A DNA stretch of 64,000 nucleotides, from the NCBI GenBank assembly GCA_024195585.1, contig SWBL01000077.1, positions 62,001 to 126,000 on the forward strand, written 5' to 3'. A model generated the notes under the pieces. The model saw only the letters and a list, made by a program, of their open reading frames with translations. It had not been told where the DNA came from and searched no databases. Each line of letters opens with the position of its first letter. The stretch's first letter is position 1. Below, piece by piece: positions 1 to 12,566 of this stretch. Made by a program: the position numbers and the translations under genes. The DNA comes from Aureobasidium sp. EXF-3400 (lineage: Eukaryota; Ascomycota; Dothideomycetes; Dothideales; Saccotheciaceae).

Positions 1-1081
1 TACGAGGGCTCGATAAGGTGTTATAATCTGTGTACAAGGTCTTGAGAAAGATTTCGTCAAAAGCAGCGAGCTGTCCGCACCTTGACGATCGTATTCGAGA
101 TGATGTTCATGAATCCCTCTGGTCAAGATAGTGAAGTATTTTTAGCTGCTAGGTGCTTGTCGAATCGCGACAAAGAACATGTGAACATCGTGAAGCTTTT
201 CGACATGCAGATAAAGCTTGGTGAGGGCTTGCGTCGTGACGCGTTTCCTGCATGTTGCTTACTCGCTCCCACTCCCGCTCATGTATACCCCGGGTTCCTG
301 CATCCGCTTGCAGACTGTTACATGCTTTAGCCACTCAACGAGATTCGCCGCGCCGACCCGAATGCAAAGAGGTAGCGTTTGATCTGGAAAAATTCCGCAC
401 GCCGTTGGTTCGTAGAGACAAGATCTGTTGGCTATAGCCTTCAACCGTTTGACAAGGCGGGAGCGCATGTTCAGCCTCGCCCGTTCTCAACGTACCATAT
501 ACGCATACTGCTCATGGTCTACATGCGCAAGCTCACTCGCAGGTTAATCTTGCGTTAGATACAAGCAGGGGGAATCATATCCTGCGGTCTGCTATATCCC
601 GAACAGGTTTGTACCAGGTAGCCGGATCTTCACAGGGACATGAGAGCCAATGATTTTGTCGCCGAGCTTGTCCTACCAGTGTGGAACCCAACTGCCCAAG
701 CTGCTTGCGCTGACCAGTGACTGTCTGGTGAGGAATTCGCGACGCCTTCTTCCCAACAGCTGCGTCACCAAGCGACTGGACACTTCGTCAGCAGTACATT
801 ACCATCCTCCAGCAGATTGGTGTTAACAAGCCCAGAAATCTGGATGTGAGCCAGGACCCAGCGCGATTCGGGTACCTGCATTGAATTATGCACCCACGGG
901 CTGAAAGGCTCATATCTATGACGAAGAAGATCTTGTGGGAGAAATGGCCGTCAAGCACATACATTGTGAATACAAGATGGAGATATGGTCTAAACACGAG
1001 GCGAAATCAATCCAACATCGCTGTACTAGAAACGGAAGCGAGAAACATCGAGAGTGGCAGCTAGTTGAACAATCCCTCTGA
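1..1081. other. Left-edge region without a supported gene
   Basis: Only short open frames occur here and none resembles a known family. It lies downstream of the PKS stop codon. One AGTAAGCAA-type word (TGCTTAC at 256-262, reverse orientation) resembles the motif repeated in the cluster promoters, so a further cluster gene may lie just outside the window, but a single copy can be chance. Confidence 0.5.
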
Positions 1082-4000
1082 TCAGGAAGTGGTGTCTTTT
1101 GCGACAGGCAACTTCGCCACCACTTTCTCACAGACCGCAACAAGAGATCTCGCGTTGGTAATGTCAAGTGTACTCAGTTCAGCACCCAACTTCGTACGAA
1201 TCCATCCACGCAGTTCGACTGCCGACAGGGAGTCTAAGCCGTACGCTTGCAATGGCTTGCCGGGCTCCACCTCAGTCTCAAGGCGCAAGACTTTAACAAT
1301 CTGAGTAGACATCAGACCGACGCAAGCTTTGATCAACGCTGCAGAATTTGCGCCCGAAGAATGCATGACGAGGAATGCGCTCACGGCTTGGTCAGCAGCG
1401 TCCTTGCCGCCAGAAGACTGGTCATCCGTCACAGCATTACTGCTGCTGTTGAATAGGTACCCGAAACGTGCTTCACCTGATAGATCGGATGACCCATCGT
1501 TGGGTAGTGGGAAGGTGATGCCAGTGATGAGCTGCGATACACTTGCCTTGTTAAGGGGGTTGCGATTATCCTGCTGGAAAATCGAGTACGCCATGATGCG
1601 ACGCAGCATTTCCTCATTGATCGGAGTCCATTGACGCTTGTCGAAACGAGCTTCGAGGCTGGAGCCTTGCTCAGCAACATAACCGACGTCCTCAATGGCA
1701 CCCAAATCAACACTGTTTGCAGGCAGACCAAGTGCGTTGCGGTAGCCAGCGAAAGCGTCCAAGAAAGCGTTTGCTGCAGCGTAGTTGGCTTGACCCTTGT
1801 TGCCGATGACTCCAGAGATACTGGAAAGTAGAGTGAAGAAGTCAAGAGACTGCTTTTGCTCTTCTTGAGATGCGCGATGGAGGTTCCAAGTGCCGCGAAC
1901 CTTGGCTTCGATTGATTGCTGATAATCTTCGATGTCCATCATCTCGTACGGCTTGTCCTAGATCTGACATCAGTATAGAATCGTTGGACATTGGAAATGA
2001 ACACTTACTCTAAGCACCATGGCTCCCTGGATCACACCCGCAATCCTTCTAGGATGAACAGATTTGAAGATGTTGCGGATGAAGTTCCAGTCTGCTACAT
2101 CTCCCTGCGCCGCAGTGACCGTGCATCCGTATGTCGAACAGCTTCTAACAACCCTTTCCGAGGCATCATCTAAGATACCACTCCTGTTACAAACGATCAG
2201 GTGTCGGGCTCCATGGCGGGCGAGATGAATGGCGACACTGCCGCAAAGGCCTTTGAGACCTCCAACAATGAGGTAAGAGACATCGTCTTGCAACTGGAGG
2301 GTACGTAGGGCTGGTCTGATGGGAACTTGTGTATCCTGTCCATGGTTTGTGATCACGATCTTTCCAATGTGCTGACCGCGACGGATGTATGCCAAAGCAG
2401 CAGGTACATTATCAAAGCCGTAGGTGATGACCGGGTTGATTGCTTTGATGTGCTTTTTCTCAACCAGCTCGAAGATCTCATCGAGTAGTGTCTCGACCAG
2501 AGAGTCTTTGATATCCTTTGTGTAGGATAGGTCGACGGCCCGGAACGAACAGTTTCTGTCAAAGGGCTCCATGGCCAGTGTGTTACGGTCAACAATATCA
2601 CGCTTGCCAATTTCAACCATGTTACCGCCGTCGGCGACAATTCTCCAAGAAGCATCGAGTAGTTCTCCAGTCAATGAGTTGAGGATGAGATCCACGCCAC
2701 GGCCTTGAGTCTCGGCGAGTATTTGTTCCGCAAACTTGGTGCTGCGAGAGGAGAACATTCGATTATCAGGGATGCCAAACGTGGTAGAGAGGAATTCGCG
2801 TTTTTCAGCAGTGCCGACAGTGACAAATATGTCTGCTTTCTTGTATTGGGCAAGCTGGATTGCTGCAAGACCGACGCCACCAGCAGCCGAGTGTATCAGG
2901 ACCGACTATAAAGCTGTTAGGGATTGACCCTGTGGAGGTTTCTATTTGTACTTACCTGGCCTTCTCTCAGGTTACCCACATGGAACATCGAGTAAAGAGC
3001 AGTCATGTAAACCAAGGGGATCGTGGCTGCGTCTTCGAAGTTCATCCATGATGGGATCAAGTGAGCACGTTGGACTGGAGCTTGGAGACGGTTGGCGTAT
3101 GTGCCACTTCTCATGACTGCAACGCGGTCTCCAAGCTGGAATTTGGTTACGCCTGCGCCTAGACGTCTGACGACACCGGCACATTCGCAGCCGATCATGT
3201 ACTCGTTCTCGGGAACGATACCCATCGTGGTAGCAACGTCCTAGTCAAAAGACATTAGCATTGATGCAACAAGGCCACACACAGCTAGAACTCACCTTGA
3301 AATTGACACCGACAGTCATGACTTCCAGCTCAATGAAACCAGGCTCGACAGGTACCTCGCCAGTATGATTCTCACACCAGGTAAGCTCCAGCGACCCAAC
3401 CTTTTCCGCACGAATCTGTACCATTGCTTCGGACTCGTGCAAGCCCTTGACGACTGGCTCAGCACCTTCGACCTCAGCTCGCTTGAAGGCGTTGACGTTG
3501 CCATCGGGCACGACTCTTTGAACATGCAGGACGCCGTCACGTTCTACATATTCAGTCTCGCTCTTGCCAGATTGCATCAGTCCGAGGATACGATCGATGG
3601 CCCAAGCAGTTGCAGGACTTGTGCTAGAATGCACGTCGAGTGTAGTGAGCTTGGCGCCAGGGTCTTCGCGACGGACTACTCTGAAGAGGCCATGGATCAT
3701 TGCATTCTCCGGATCAGTGATACGGTACTGTCCACCCTTCGTCACCCACAACAGGGGATTACCAGTGCCGACCAGCGACTTGATAGAGTCCCATTGGTGT
3801 GTGTTGATATCAGCCATCAGTGGACTCGATAGTTCGTCAAGGATGAGCATTGCAGAGGATTTCGATGTCAAGACTGAGGCTGCGGTATGTTCTGTGACGT
3901 TCCAACCAGTGGCCTCGAGTTTTTCTTGTAGACCAAGGGAAAGGGGAGCGGTCTTCTCAGACAAGCGGACTACAGCGAGATCCCATGACTTGGCTTCGAG

Positions 4001-7000
4001 CTCAGATCCGATCCCTGTTCCGCTGGCGGCTCTGCAGAGGTAGTGGAAAGAACTCCTATGTGGTGCGGTACTGTCAATGACCTCAAGCACAGAACTAAAG
4101 TCTTCCAACTTCGTAAGACTGCGGAGATGCTTGCGATCCCAGAATCCAGGATGATCGACCTGCTCAAAGGGCATCTTCACAGTCATTAGGTTGTCAGAGG
4201 TGGACGATGTTGAGCTTGCCTTGTCAGCGATCCCCCAAGAAGAACTAGATTCAGCATAAGGAGTACCGGGGGTCTCAGGCGAGAGTCTCTGGAAGTTGGA
4301 GTCTGTAATGTCCTCTGGAGGTGTCGAGGCATCGCTCGAAAACGATACCTTAGACACGCGGTCGCCCAGCTGGATCAGCAGAGCTAAGCCATCTTCGGAC
4401 AACAAAGGCTTCAGGTTCTTGACGACGTCATCCAGCGAGAGGTCTGTCTTTCTTGCAGCCTTGACTATGACAAGGTCGAACTGTGAGCCATTGGCCAAAC
4501 CGAAAGAGTCTTTCGCAAGATCGATTAGGTGGAACGAGGTGTTCCTGTTGTCCTGATATTCGGTCTGAACAGCGATCAGCGTCTTGGCATCGATAGTACC
4601 GAAATCGTAGGACGAGTACGCCAAGCGAGGAGCCATTTCAGATGTCTCGAACCACAAAGAAGAATCATCAGTCTGTTCCAAATTGAGCTCCAAGACCTTC
4701 AGCAGGGGCTTCTTATGAGCAGCCAAATCAATGATGGTGTCAAGCTTTGATGTGGTCGCGTCTTCTGGGCGGAGATACATCAACTGATCCTGACTCATCA
4801 GCGAGATATCTGGTTTCCAGCACACACGGTCGAACGTGTGAGGGTCAGGTCTTGGTCCGACGTCCAGCTTGACGTAGTTCAGACCCTTGACTTGCATGAG
4901 TACCGCACCAGTCTCGGGATCGTAGATTGTGATGTCCGAGATGATACTCTTTGCTTGATCAGGGCGGCCACGACCTGTGTAGCCAGATTTGGCAACGGCT
5001 AAACCTTGGCCCAGATGATACGGTACTTTGTTAATGACGGCTTCGTTGACGATACCAGGTACGATGACATCTTTCACAAGACTGCGCTCGTTGGAAGCGT
5101 TCGCTGGCATGGCTGTCTGGAGACAAGCGTCGAGTACAGCAGGGTGGAAAGGATAGTACGACTGGGGGTCAAACTTGGACGTTGGCGGGGTCAAGTCAAC
5201 CATCGCACGACACTTTCTTTCTCCACTTGTTGCTTCGAGGCTCAGGACCTTCTTGAATGACGGTCCGAAACCCATGCCAGCCTCACGTTGTGCCTTATAC
5301 CACAGGGTGAAAGGCTGAGGCGTTTTGAGGGGTGCTAGGTCCGGACCAGCAAGCTTATCTATAACAGGATCATCAACACGAATCAGACCGAAACAATGAT
5401 CGATGGTAACCTCGTCTTTGGAGGTAGAGATTCTGAACTCGTGCCAATCCTTGCTTCCAGGAACCTTTGACAGAGTAAGCAAAATCGTACACTCCTTGTT
5501 CTCCTCGACGACAAGAGCACGGTCGAAGCGAACATTTCGGAGACGATATGCTAATTCGTTGGCAGATGCGACAGCTTTCTCGGGATTTAGCGCACAGTAC
5601 TTTTGGAACATGGCTTCGACAGCCATAGTTGCCAGACCAGCACCCGGGATAAGCACATCAGGGCCCATCTTGTGGTCGCGCAACCATGGGACATCATCGA
5701 GCATCAAATGCTTGCGCCAAGTAGGGTTCTGCCAGGATGTGCCAAAGATCTTGCTACCGATCAGATCATGGTTGATGAACTGTCGGAAGCGCCAATCCTT
5801 GCTAGCGGCACTCTCATGCCAGTACTTAATTGAGTGGTTCCAGTTGTAGTTCGGTAGATCGATGATGGTACGAGGTCGCTGGTCGGCGTAGTTGTTGATC
5901 TTGCAGAAATCCACAGGAGCACCGGCTACGAACATGTGGCCTGCTACATCGAAAAGGGTCTTGACAGCTTCTGCGCCACGAGCCCATGAAGCGCGGTAAG
6001 ATACGTCAGAACCGTTTGGAAGGGACTTGAGAATCTGGGACACTGGTCCAGCAAGAGCGCCAGAGGGTCCGACTTCGATGAGGACGTCGGGTGGGGTGTC
6101 TTGCGACATCATCTCCTTGACAGCTTCGTGGAATCGTACAGGGGAGATCATGTTAGATTTCCAGTAAGCAGCATCGGTGGATGTTGTCTCAACGAGCTTC
6201 GAAGCAGTCACAGATGAGAACATGGAAGCTGCTGCTGAGGTCGAAGTCTGTTGGGTGCCGAAGGCTTGATCCTGAGTCAGAAGAGATTCATACTCCTCGC
6301 CAATGGGGCCCATCAGCTGAGAGTGGTAAGCCAAATCGACCTGAAGAAGGCGAGCGAAGTGTCCAGCATCTTTGATATCAGTTGCCAGCTCCTCCAACTT
6401 GAATTGCTTGCCAGAAATGGTGAGACTTGAGGGCCCATTGAAACAGGCGATCCAGGTACTGCCGTGGTACTTCTCCAAGAAGGGGATGGCAGCTTCTGCA
6501 CTGAGACCAACAGCAAGCATACCAACATTGGGCTCAGCCTCATGCTTACGGTTGACAGCAGCTCTGCCTCTGTAGAAAGCCGCCTTGATAGCTCCCGCAC
6601 GATCCAAGAAGCCAGCCGCGTAAGCAGCTGCGATCTCTCCAGAGGAGTGACCAACAACACTGTATGGAACGATGCCCCAGGTCTGCAGCACAGCGATCAA
6701 ACAAAGCTGAATGGCTGTTGCTAGCGGTTGAGAAAATTCTGGTTGACGCATGTGCTCCGCCGAACGTGGTTCGATCAACTCGGTCACCAATGACCACTTA
6801 GGAGGGTCAACAGCGCCTTGCAAGACCTGGTCAAGTTCTTCCAAGATAATTCTGGTCCATGGGAAGAAATCTAGCAAGTCTTTACCCATCTGAGGCCATT
6901 GGGCGCCTTGTCCGGTGAACACGAACCCGACTCTGGGTGCGTTCGGATTCTTCTTCGCAAGAACAAAATTCTTGGGTTCGATCTCGGTGGTGCGAGTGGT

Positions 7001-8569
7001 GATATAGGCACGATGCCAGAGTTTGGACCGACGCTCGGACAGAGTGTAAGCTAGATCAGGAAGATCAACCTTCACACCAGGGTTGATGAGATGGTTGCAG
7101 AGGGTCTCGATGTTGGCTTTGAGAGAAGAAGCATCGTTGGCAGACAACACGAGGGTATAGGGTCTGCTTGCGCTCTGATCTTCCTCGTCATCAATTTCAA
7201 ACTCTGCATCGGGCGACAGGAAGGACGATGTGTGATGCACTTTAGACTCAGTGGGTACTTCTTCGATGATCGCATGTGCGTTCGCACCACCATACCCGAA
7301 GGAGTTGATGCTAGCACGTTTTGGCTTGCCGTGTGTCTCTGGCCAAGCTATCATGGTTCTCGAAGCCTTGACTTTGTTACCCTGGAAGTCAATCTTCGGG
7401 CTGGGATTGATGAATAGCGGCGTTCCAGGGATCTTGCCATTCTCAATAGACATCACTGTCTTGATTAAACCAGAGATGCCGGCTGCAGGCTCCGAGTGAC
7501 CGACATTGCTCTTGATTGAGCCAATGATCAGAGGAGATTCGGCATCACGACTGCCTGAGAAGGCGAAGCCGGCACCTCGAACTTCAGTTGGGTCTCCTGC
7601 CTGGGTACCTGTACCATGGCACTCGAGGTATTGAGTATCGTTGAGATTGGTGATGCCTGCGTTGGCATAGGCTGAGCGAATGGCAGCTGCCTGAGCTTCA
7701 GCACTTGGACTTGCGATACCGCCCGTCCTGCCGTTACTGTTAGACGCCAGGCCACGAATGACAGCTCTGATCGGATCTCCGTCGCGAATGGCATCAGACA
7801 GTCGCTTGACGATAACGCAACTGACGGCTTCGGCCTTGACGTATCCGTCGGCAGATACGTCGAAAGTGTGGCAGTATCCAGTAGGCGAGTGCGCTTGACC
7901 GACATTTCCGGCGTCAATGACGTGATCGGGATTGAAGTAGAAGTTGCTGGTAGCGACAATGGCAGCGTTGACTTCGCCAGATTGCAAGACGCGACAAGCG
8001 AGGTCGAGACCAACAAGACTGCCGGAGCAGGCTGTATCGATGGTGATACTGGGACCTTTGATGTTCAAGAAGTAGCTGATCCTGTTGGCCATGATCGCGC
8101 GACCTACACCGATGGCATTGTTTGCGGGTCTGTCTTCAGGGTCTCTGTTTTGCATGTCGCCGTAGTCGGATGAGTAGGCTCCAACGAAACACGCAACAGG
8201 CTGTCCATATACTTTCTCGAGCGGGATGCCTGCATTTTCGAGACCTTCGTAGACTACTTCGAGCATCTGTCGCTGGTTGGGATCCATGGCGATTGCTTCG
8301 GTACCAGAAATTTCGAAGAATGAAGCGTCGAAGTCTGCAGGGTCGACATCGTCGAGAAACATGCCTCCGAGGGGACGCATCGTTCCAGGCTTGTGAGATC
8401 CATCCCAGTGAGTGTCGATGTTGAAGCGGTTCTTTGGTACCTTGTTAGATGCAATTTTGCCCTGTTCGAGGAATTCCCAGAGCTTTCTCGGGTTGCTGTT
8501 TCCGCCTGGGAGTCTGCAGGCAAAGCCTACGATCACAGGAGGATCTTCTTGGTAGGTATCTCCAGGCAT
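1082..8569 (-). CDS. Highly reducing polyketide synthase (KS-AT-DH-psiMT-ER-KR-ACP)
   Basis: Iterative type I PKS that would build a reduced polyketide chain from malonyl-CoA in the cytosol. Exons 8569-3296, 3240-2956, 2905-2009 and 1957-1082, all phase 0, give 2443 aa, normal for the family. KS: DTACSGS with Cys181, His318 and His358. AT: GHSSG with Ser642. DH: HxxxGxxxxP at His966. The stretch around residues 1270-1520 sits where the C-methyltransferase belongs but lacks the SAM-binding LExGxGxG motif, so methylation is unlikely. ER: GVNFKDV followed by [18 protein letters not shown] and catalytic Tyr2211 in [19 protein letters not shown] with Ser2395. There is no thioesterase, reductase or condensation domain after the ACP, so the chain must be released in trans. 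It is divergent from the hydrolase at 9275. The product is unknown. Confidence 0.95.
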
Positions 8570-9274
8570 GATACTGGTTATGAGTGTATGAAGGCGAATA
8601 ACAAAGAGCTTTGAACTCTATGATTTTGGTTTGATACACTTGTGGTATTCCAGCGACCTTCACTTAAATGCTTCGAGCACCATTATCAGCTGTAATCTGC
8701 TCCTGCTCACTCTGCCAGCAAGACTCATGACTCTATCAGCCATGCTCACTGCCGTATCTCGACCTAGACTCACACTTACTCTCTATGCCACGGATCCGTC
8801 AGAAAAGTTCTCGACTCTCCCTATGGTGCGTAATAATCATTGACCAATAGGCTGATAAGACCATACGCGAGCAGTGATTGGACCTTCCAGTGTCATTTGC
8901 CGATCAGACGTTATTGTCGGAAGTCGTATGCAGGGTCATGCTGAGGGCAGACATGACCGGGAATCTTCTTGTTGAGATTGATCACGGTCTCGGCAAATCG
9001 GCCAAATCCTGCAGTCAGCAAAAGTATTACTCTGCACCGTCAGGAGTTGACAGAATACGCGATTCCGATTGCTTATCTATCACTCATAAGCAGTCATAAC
9101 TCATCCGAGAAAATTTTGGGTGTCTTGTCTTGCATTACTGTAGCATAAGATAATGACAGAACGACGATTGGCTATGGCTGGTAGCTTCCCTTCGCTAAAG
9201 TCGCGTTTGTTTGTACTGCACCAGCTCTGCAGTTCTCTCCAAGTTGCAAAGATTGTCTTTCTTTGCTCGAAACA
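8570..9274. promoter_or_regulatory. Divergent PKS / hydrolase promoter region
   Basis: This 705-bp gap separates the start codons of the PKS and the alpha/beta hydrolase and must serve both. CCAAT is visible near 8851-8855. Two variants of the cluster motif, ATAAGCA types, lie near 9069-9090 (TTGCTTATC and CATAAGCAG). The strict form seen in other cluster promoters was not found here. Confidence 0.6.
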
Positions 9275-10317
9275 ATGGTCTCACAAAAATATGAGCAGAT
9301 TGAATGCAAGACGGTTGATGGAACAATCATCCGAGGATTGTTCTTCGCCGTCGATGGCCCTGCTCCTATCATAGTCATGTCGCATGGCGTGAGTCCCCTG
9401 ACAATGGAGTATGTTAGTCGACGTAGCTGATAAGAGATTCACAGTTCAATTGTGTCAAAGAGATGACTCTGCCAGAGATCGCGGAGAGCTTCCAGGCTTC
9501 CGGTTACAATGCTCTCGTCTATGACGCCCGAAGCGTTGGCGCGAGTGGAGGACTACCTCGCAATCTACTGAACCCCCTTCAGATGGCGGAAGACTTGTCA
9601 GGTACATCGTCTCGTGCTACTTGTTAGCGTCACCGCAAGCAGTTTATGAACTGACCATGCTGTGTGACTCTAGATATCATCACCTTCACCTCTACACTTC
9701 CAACAGTTGATGCTCGCCGTGTTCTGCTTTGGGGCATGTCGTTCGGCGGTATGGTTAGCGGCATTTGCAGCACGCTTGACCGCCGTGTCAAAGGTGTGGC
9801 CATGGTCTGCCCGTTGTTCAGCTTCGTTGCAGATCAGAAGCGCCAAAATGTTTTGGCGCAATGCATCAAAGACCGAACATCCCAGCTGCGCGGCAACGAA
9901 GCCTTTACGCTCCAACCTTTCAACAGCAAAGGCGAGAATCCCGCGGGAATGGGTGGATCTGGTGGTCCTGGTGGCATTGAGGCGTACAACCTCATGCAAG
10001 CCGCTGCGGATCTAGGACATCCTGGATTTCGAAACCGTATTGCTTTGCAGACCTATTTGAAGCTCGTATTGGCCAGACCTAAAGAGGTTATTGGCCTGTT
10101 GGAGGACGTGCCAGTCTTCATGATTATACCAGAGTTGGATGATATTTCAGCTCCTGCCGAGCAACAGGAAGTGTTCGACAAGCTCAATGTCAAGAAACGA
10201 CTTTGTTTGGCCAAAGGTAAGGGACACTTGAGTATAATGACGGGTGAAGGGTCGGTAGAGCTGATAGAGGCGACTAAGCTGTTTTTCGGTGATGCTTTGG
10301 AAGGAAAGTTGGTATGA
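9275..10317 (+). CDS. Alpha/beta hydrolase, polyketide transferase/thiohydrolase type
   Basis: Exons 9275-9388, 9445-9601 and 9674-10317 give 304 aa. The nucleophile elbow is GMSFGG with Ser113. Asp246/247 (ELDDIS) and His275 (GKGHLS) complete a plausible triad. There is no signal peptide, so it acts in the cytosol. Proteins of this shape beside highly reducing PKS genes, such as the af380-type polyketide transferase of the fumagillin pathway, hydrolyse or transfer the ACP-bound chain. The neighbouring PKS has no release domain and shares the promoter, so that role is the best inference here. It could also be an unrelated carboxylester hydrolase. The start was chosen at the first ATG that opens the conserved fold; upstream frames are closed. 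Confidence 0.85.
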
Positions 10318-10634
10318 CTTGGAAGATAAGTTTTGAGTGATTCGATCAGATCTCTTGCTGGTGAATTTCGCTTTAATCCCTGAGATATGATCATCAATTT
10401 ATATCAGAAACTGACTTTGTGCCTCTGGTTCAGACTGTTGTTCGTGCCTTACCTGTTATCTTGAACTTTCGAACACGGTATCAGCTGTGAACCTTCGTCG
10501 ATGAAATTCATCTACAAAACGGACATGACATACAGAATTTCCTAACAAACCCCCTGCTGAAAATCATGATCGTCCCCAAACATAAGAAGTCCGACATTTC
10601 TCATCGTCGACAACCACGAAACCTGAATTCAGAG
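10318..10634. other. Convergent intergenic spacer
   Basis: Between the 3' ends of the hydrolase and the first P450. Nothing beyond presumed 3' untranslated sequence is seen. Confidence 0.5.
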
Positions 10635-12566
10635 CTAGGTCTGTCTATGCTTGACCTTGATGTGCAAGAAATCGTGAGGATGCATGATGACCCTATCCTC
10701 CCATTTCATAGCCTCATGGGTGCCCGGTAACATCTCCAGCTCGTAACGATAAAACAAGTTTGCCAGCATGAGATGCATCTCGGCATACGCCAAACTAGTA
10801 AAAGTCAACGATTGCCATCAGACCGGTGGTTATCGGGTGCTCAGGCTTACTTCTTGCCGATGCGGTCGGTTCTTCCCCAGGAGAAGGCTACAAGCCAGTG
10901 CATAAGCTTCTTACCGTCTTCTCCCATCCATCTTTCTGGACGAAACTCGAAAGGGTCCTCAAATATCTCGGGGTTCTTGTGAATCAAGTCGTGCGAAATA
11001 CCTACGGCATAACCCTCAGGTATGGTGTCGTCGATTGCGGGCACGTAGAGACCCCCCTTTGGCACTCGGCGTGGAAGACGTCCAGGGATGAGGGTAGCGG
11101 TGCGCAGACTTTCTTTGACGAAGGCAGTCTATAAGCTTGTGAGTGTGATGGTCAAGTTTGCAAAGGGACAGTTCCTTACAAAGTAGGGCAAGTTCTCAAC
11201 CTTGTGAAGGACAAGTCTGCCTGACTCGTCTGGTTCGACCGAGTCCAGCTCTTCAAGAATCTTGCGACGAACCTCTGTGTAGTTGAGGAAGTAGTAAGTT
11301 GCATAGGCCATTTGATTCGCAGGCGGCTCGGTACCGCCATTCAAAATCATCGCACTCTCGTCTGCGAGGTCTGCAAAGTTCAATGGGCCGATCTTGGGAT
11401 CGGATGAGCGACGGGCAAGATTGTTGGTGAGCATACGATCAAAGATCGTCTCATCATGTGGAACTTTTTCCATAGCAGCGCCCTGATCATAGCGTGCCAT
11501 TGCTTGCTTTGCCAGCTCCTCAAAGTACTGTAAGGGTTGTCAGTCGACTGCAGAAAGGTTCCTGAAGAGGGATCTTACTGTAACCATCTTAATATAAGTC
11601 GCACTGAGCTTTGCAGCGAACCATCGAGGTCCATCAGTTACAAGAATACGAAGAATTGGGAAATGGAGAGCAACCCAAACGCCTCCAGTGAAAAATTGCA
11701 TATCCTTAACTCGCTCAATAAAATTTGGTGCTGAAATCATATCCAGACTCTTGCCAAACAAGAGTTCAGAAACGATATCGGCCTGTCATTTGTTAATTTA
11801 AAGGAATGATCCACGACAGAAAGACTCTTACGGTATAGCAGTAGAAGAACTCATGAATAGGAACAACGGATTCTTGTCTCTGACATTCGTCGACTTTATC
11901 AAAGACTCGACCAAGTTCCTCTTGGATGAAGCCTTCCATCATGTTGACACGACGCTTCGAGAAGCACGGATCAAGCACCTGTCGTTTGGCTCGGTGGGCT
12001 TCAATAGGAATAGTCATGGTCATCGCATTACACACTCCGACCGAGTAAGTGGCTGGATCTTTTGTGAACCCCTTGTTGCGATTGAAGATTCTGGTGGTGT
12101 CAGTCTCATGTGTACTATCGAGACGTCGAAGGTTGCTGGTACTCATGGAACACAGAGATGTCGTTGATGTGCAACTCATTAGGATTAACTCGAACAACTG
12201 GGCCTGACTCGGGTATCAATACGGCCCTCAGTCAGTCACAAGATTGGCCAGCGATCTCAACATACCATATCTCTCATGGTATTTAGGGATCTGGTAGATG
12301 AACTTTCCACCGCAAATCGCTTCGTAGTAGCACTGTTGGAAGTGACTGATCCGGCACCAAAACGGCCCTGGAAACTTGCACAATGGATGGAAGTACAAGC
12401 GGTAAACGACCAGTCCAACAAGATAGACGGTACAAACGACGGCGCACCCAAGCCAAAGCGTCGTCATAGCGGTCGTATCCTCTGTGAAGATGGACTCACG
12501 TAATAGCGAAGTGGCGACAGCCATGAGATTCTGCAGATGTCTGTTTCTTCGTCGAGTAGGTAGCAA
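10635..12566 (-). CDS. Cytochrome P450-like protein lacking the heme-ligand cysteine
   Basis: Seven exons, 12566-12266, 12203-12143, 12090-11832, 11782-11579, 11527-11180, 11128-10851 and 10794-10635, give 536 aa from the longest start; ATGs at 12524 and 12464 are alternatives. An N-terminal membrane anchor precedes YRLYFHPL and a proline-rich hinge. The K-helix ExxR (Glu397-Arg400) and FRPERW are intact. The heme loop should read FxxGxRxCxG but reads FSWGRTDRIG, so the conserved Arg is Thr478 and the thiolate Cys is Arg480 (codon CGC). In the I-helix the oxygen-activating Thr is also lost: GGTEPP, with Pro343-Pro344. The frame is otherwise open and all splice sites are normal. It may be a recently decayed P450, a non-oxygenase scaffold, or show a local sequencing error, although two separate lesions argue against error alone. 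The apparent stop in exon 2 is removed by a 52-nt intron with a CTGAC branch point. Confidence 0.88.

Noticed and set aside
12091..12142. Apparent stop and frameshift in the N-terminal part of the heme-less P450
   Set aside because: A 52-nt intron (12142-12091) with CTGAC branch point removes it and restores the conserved frame, so only the motif losses count as damage.
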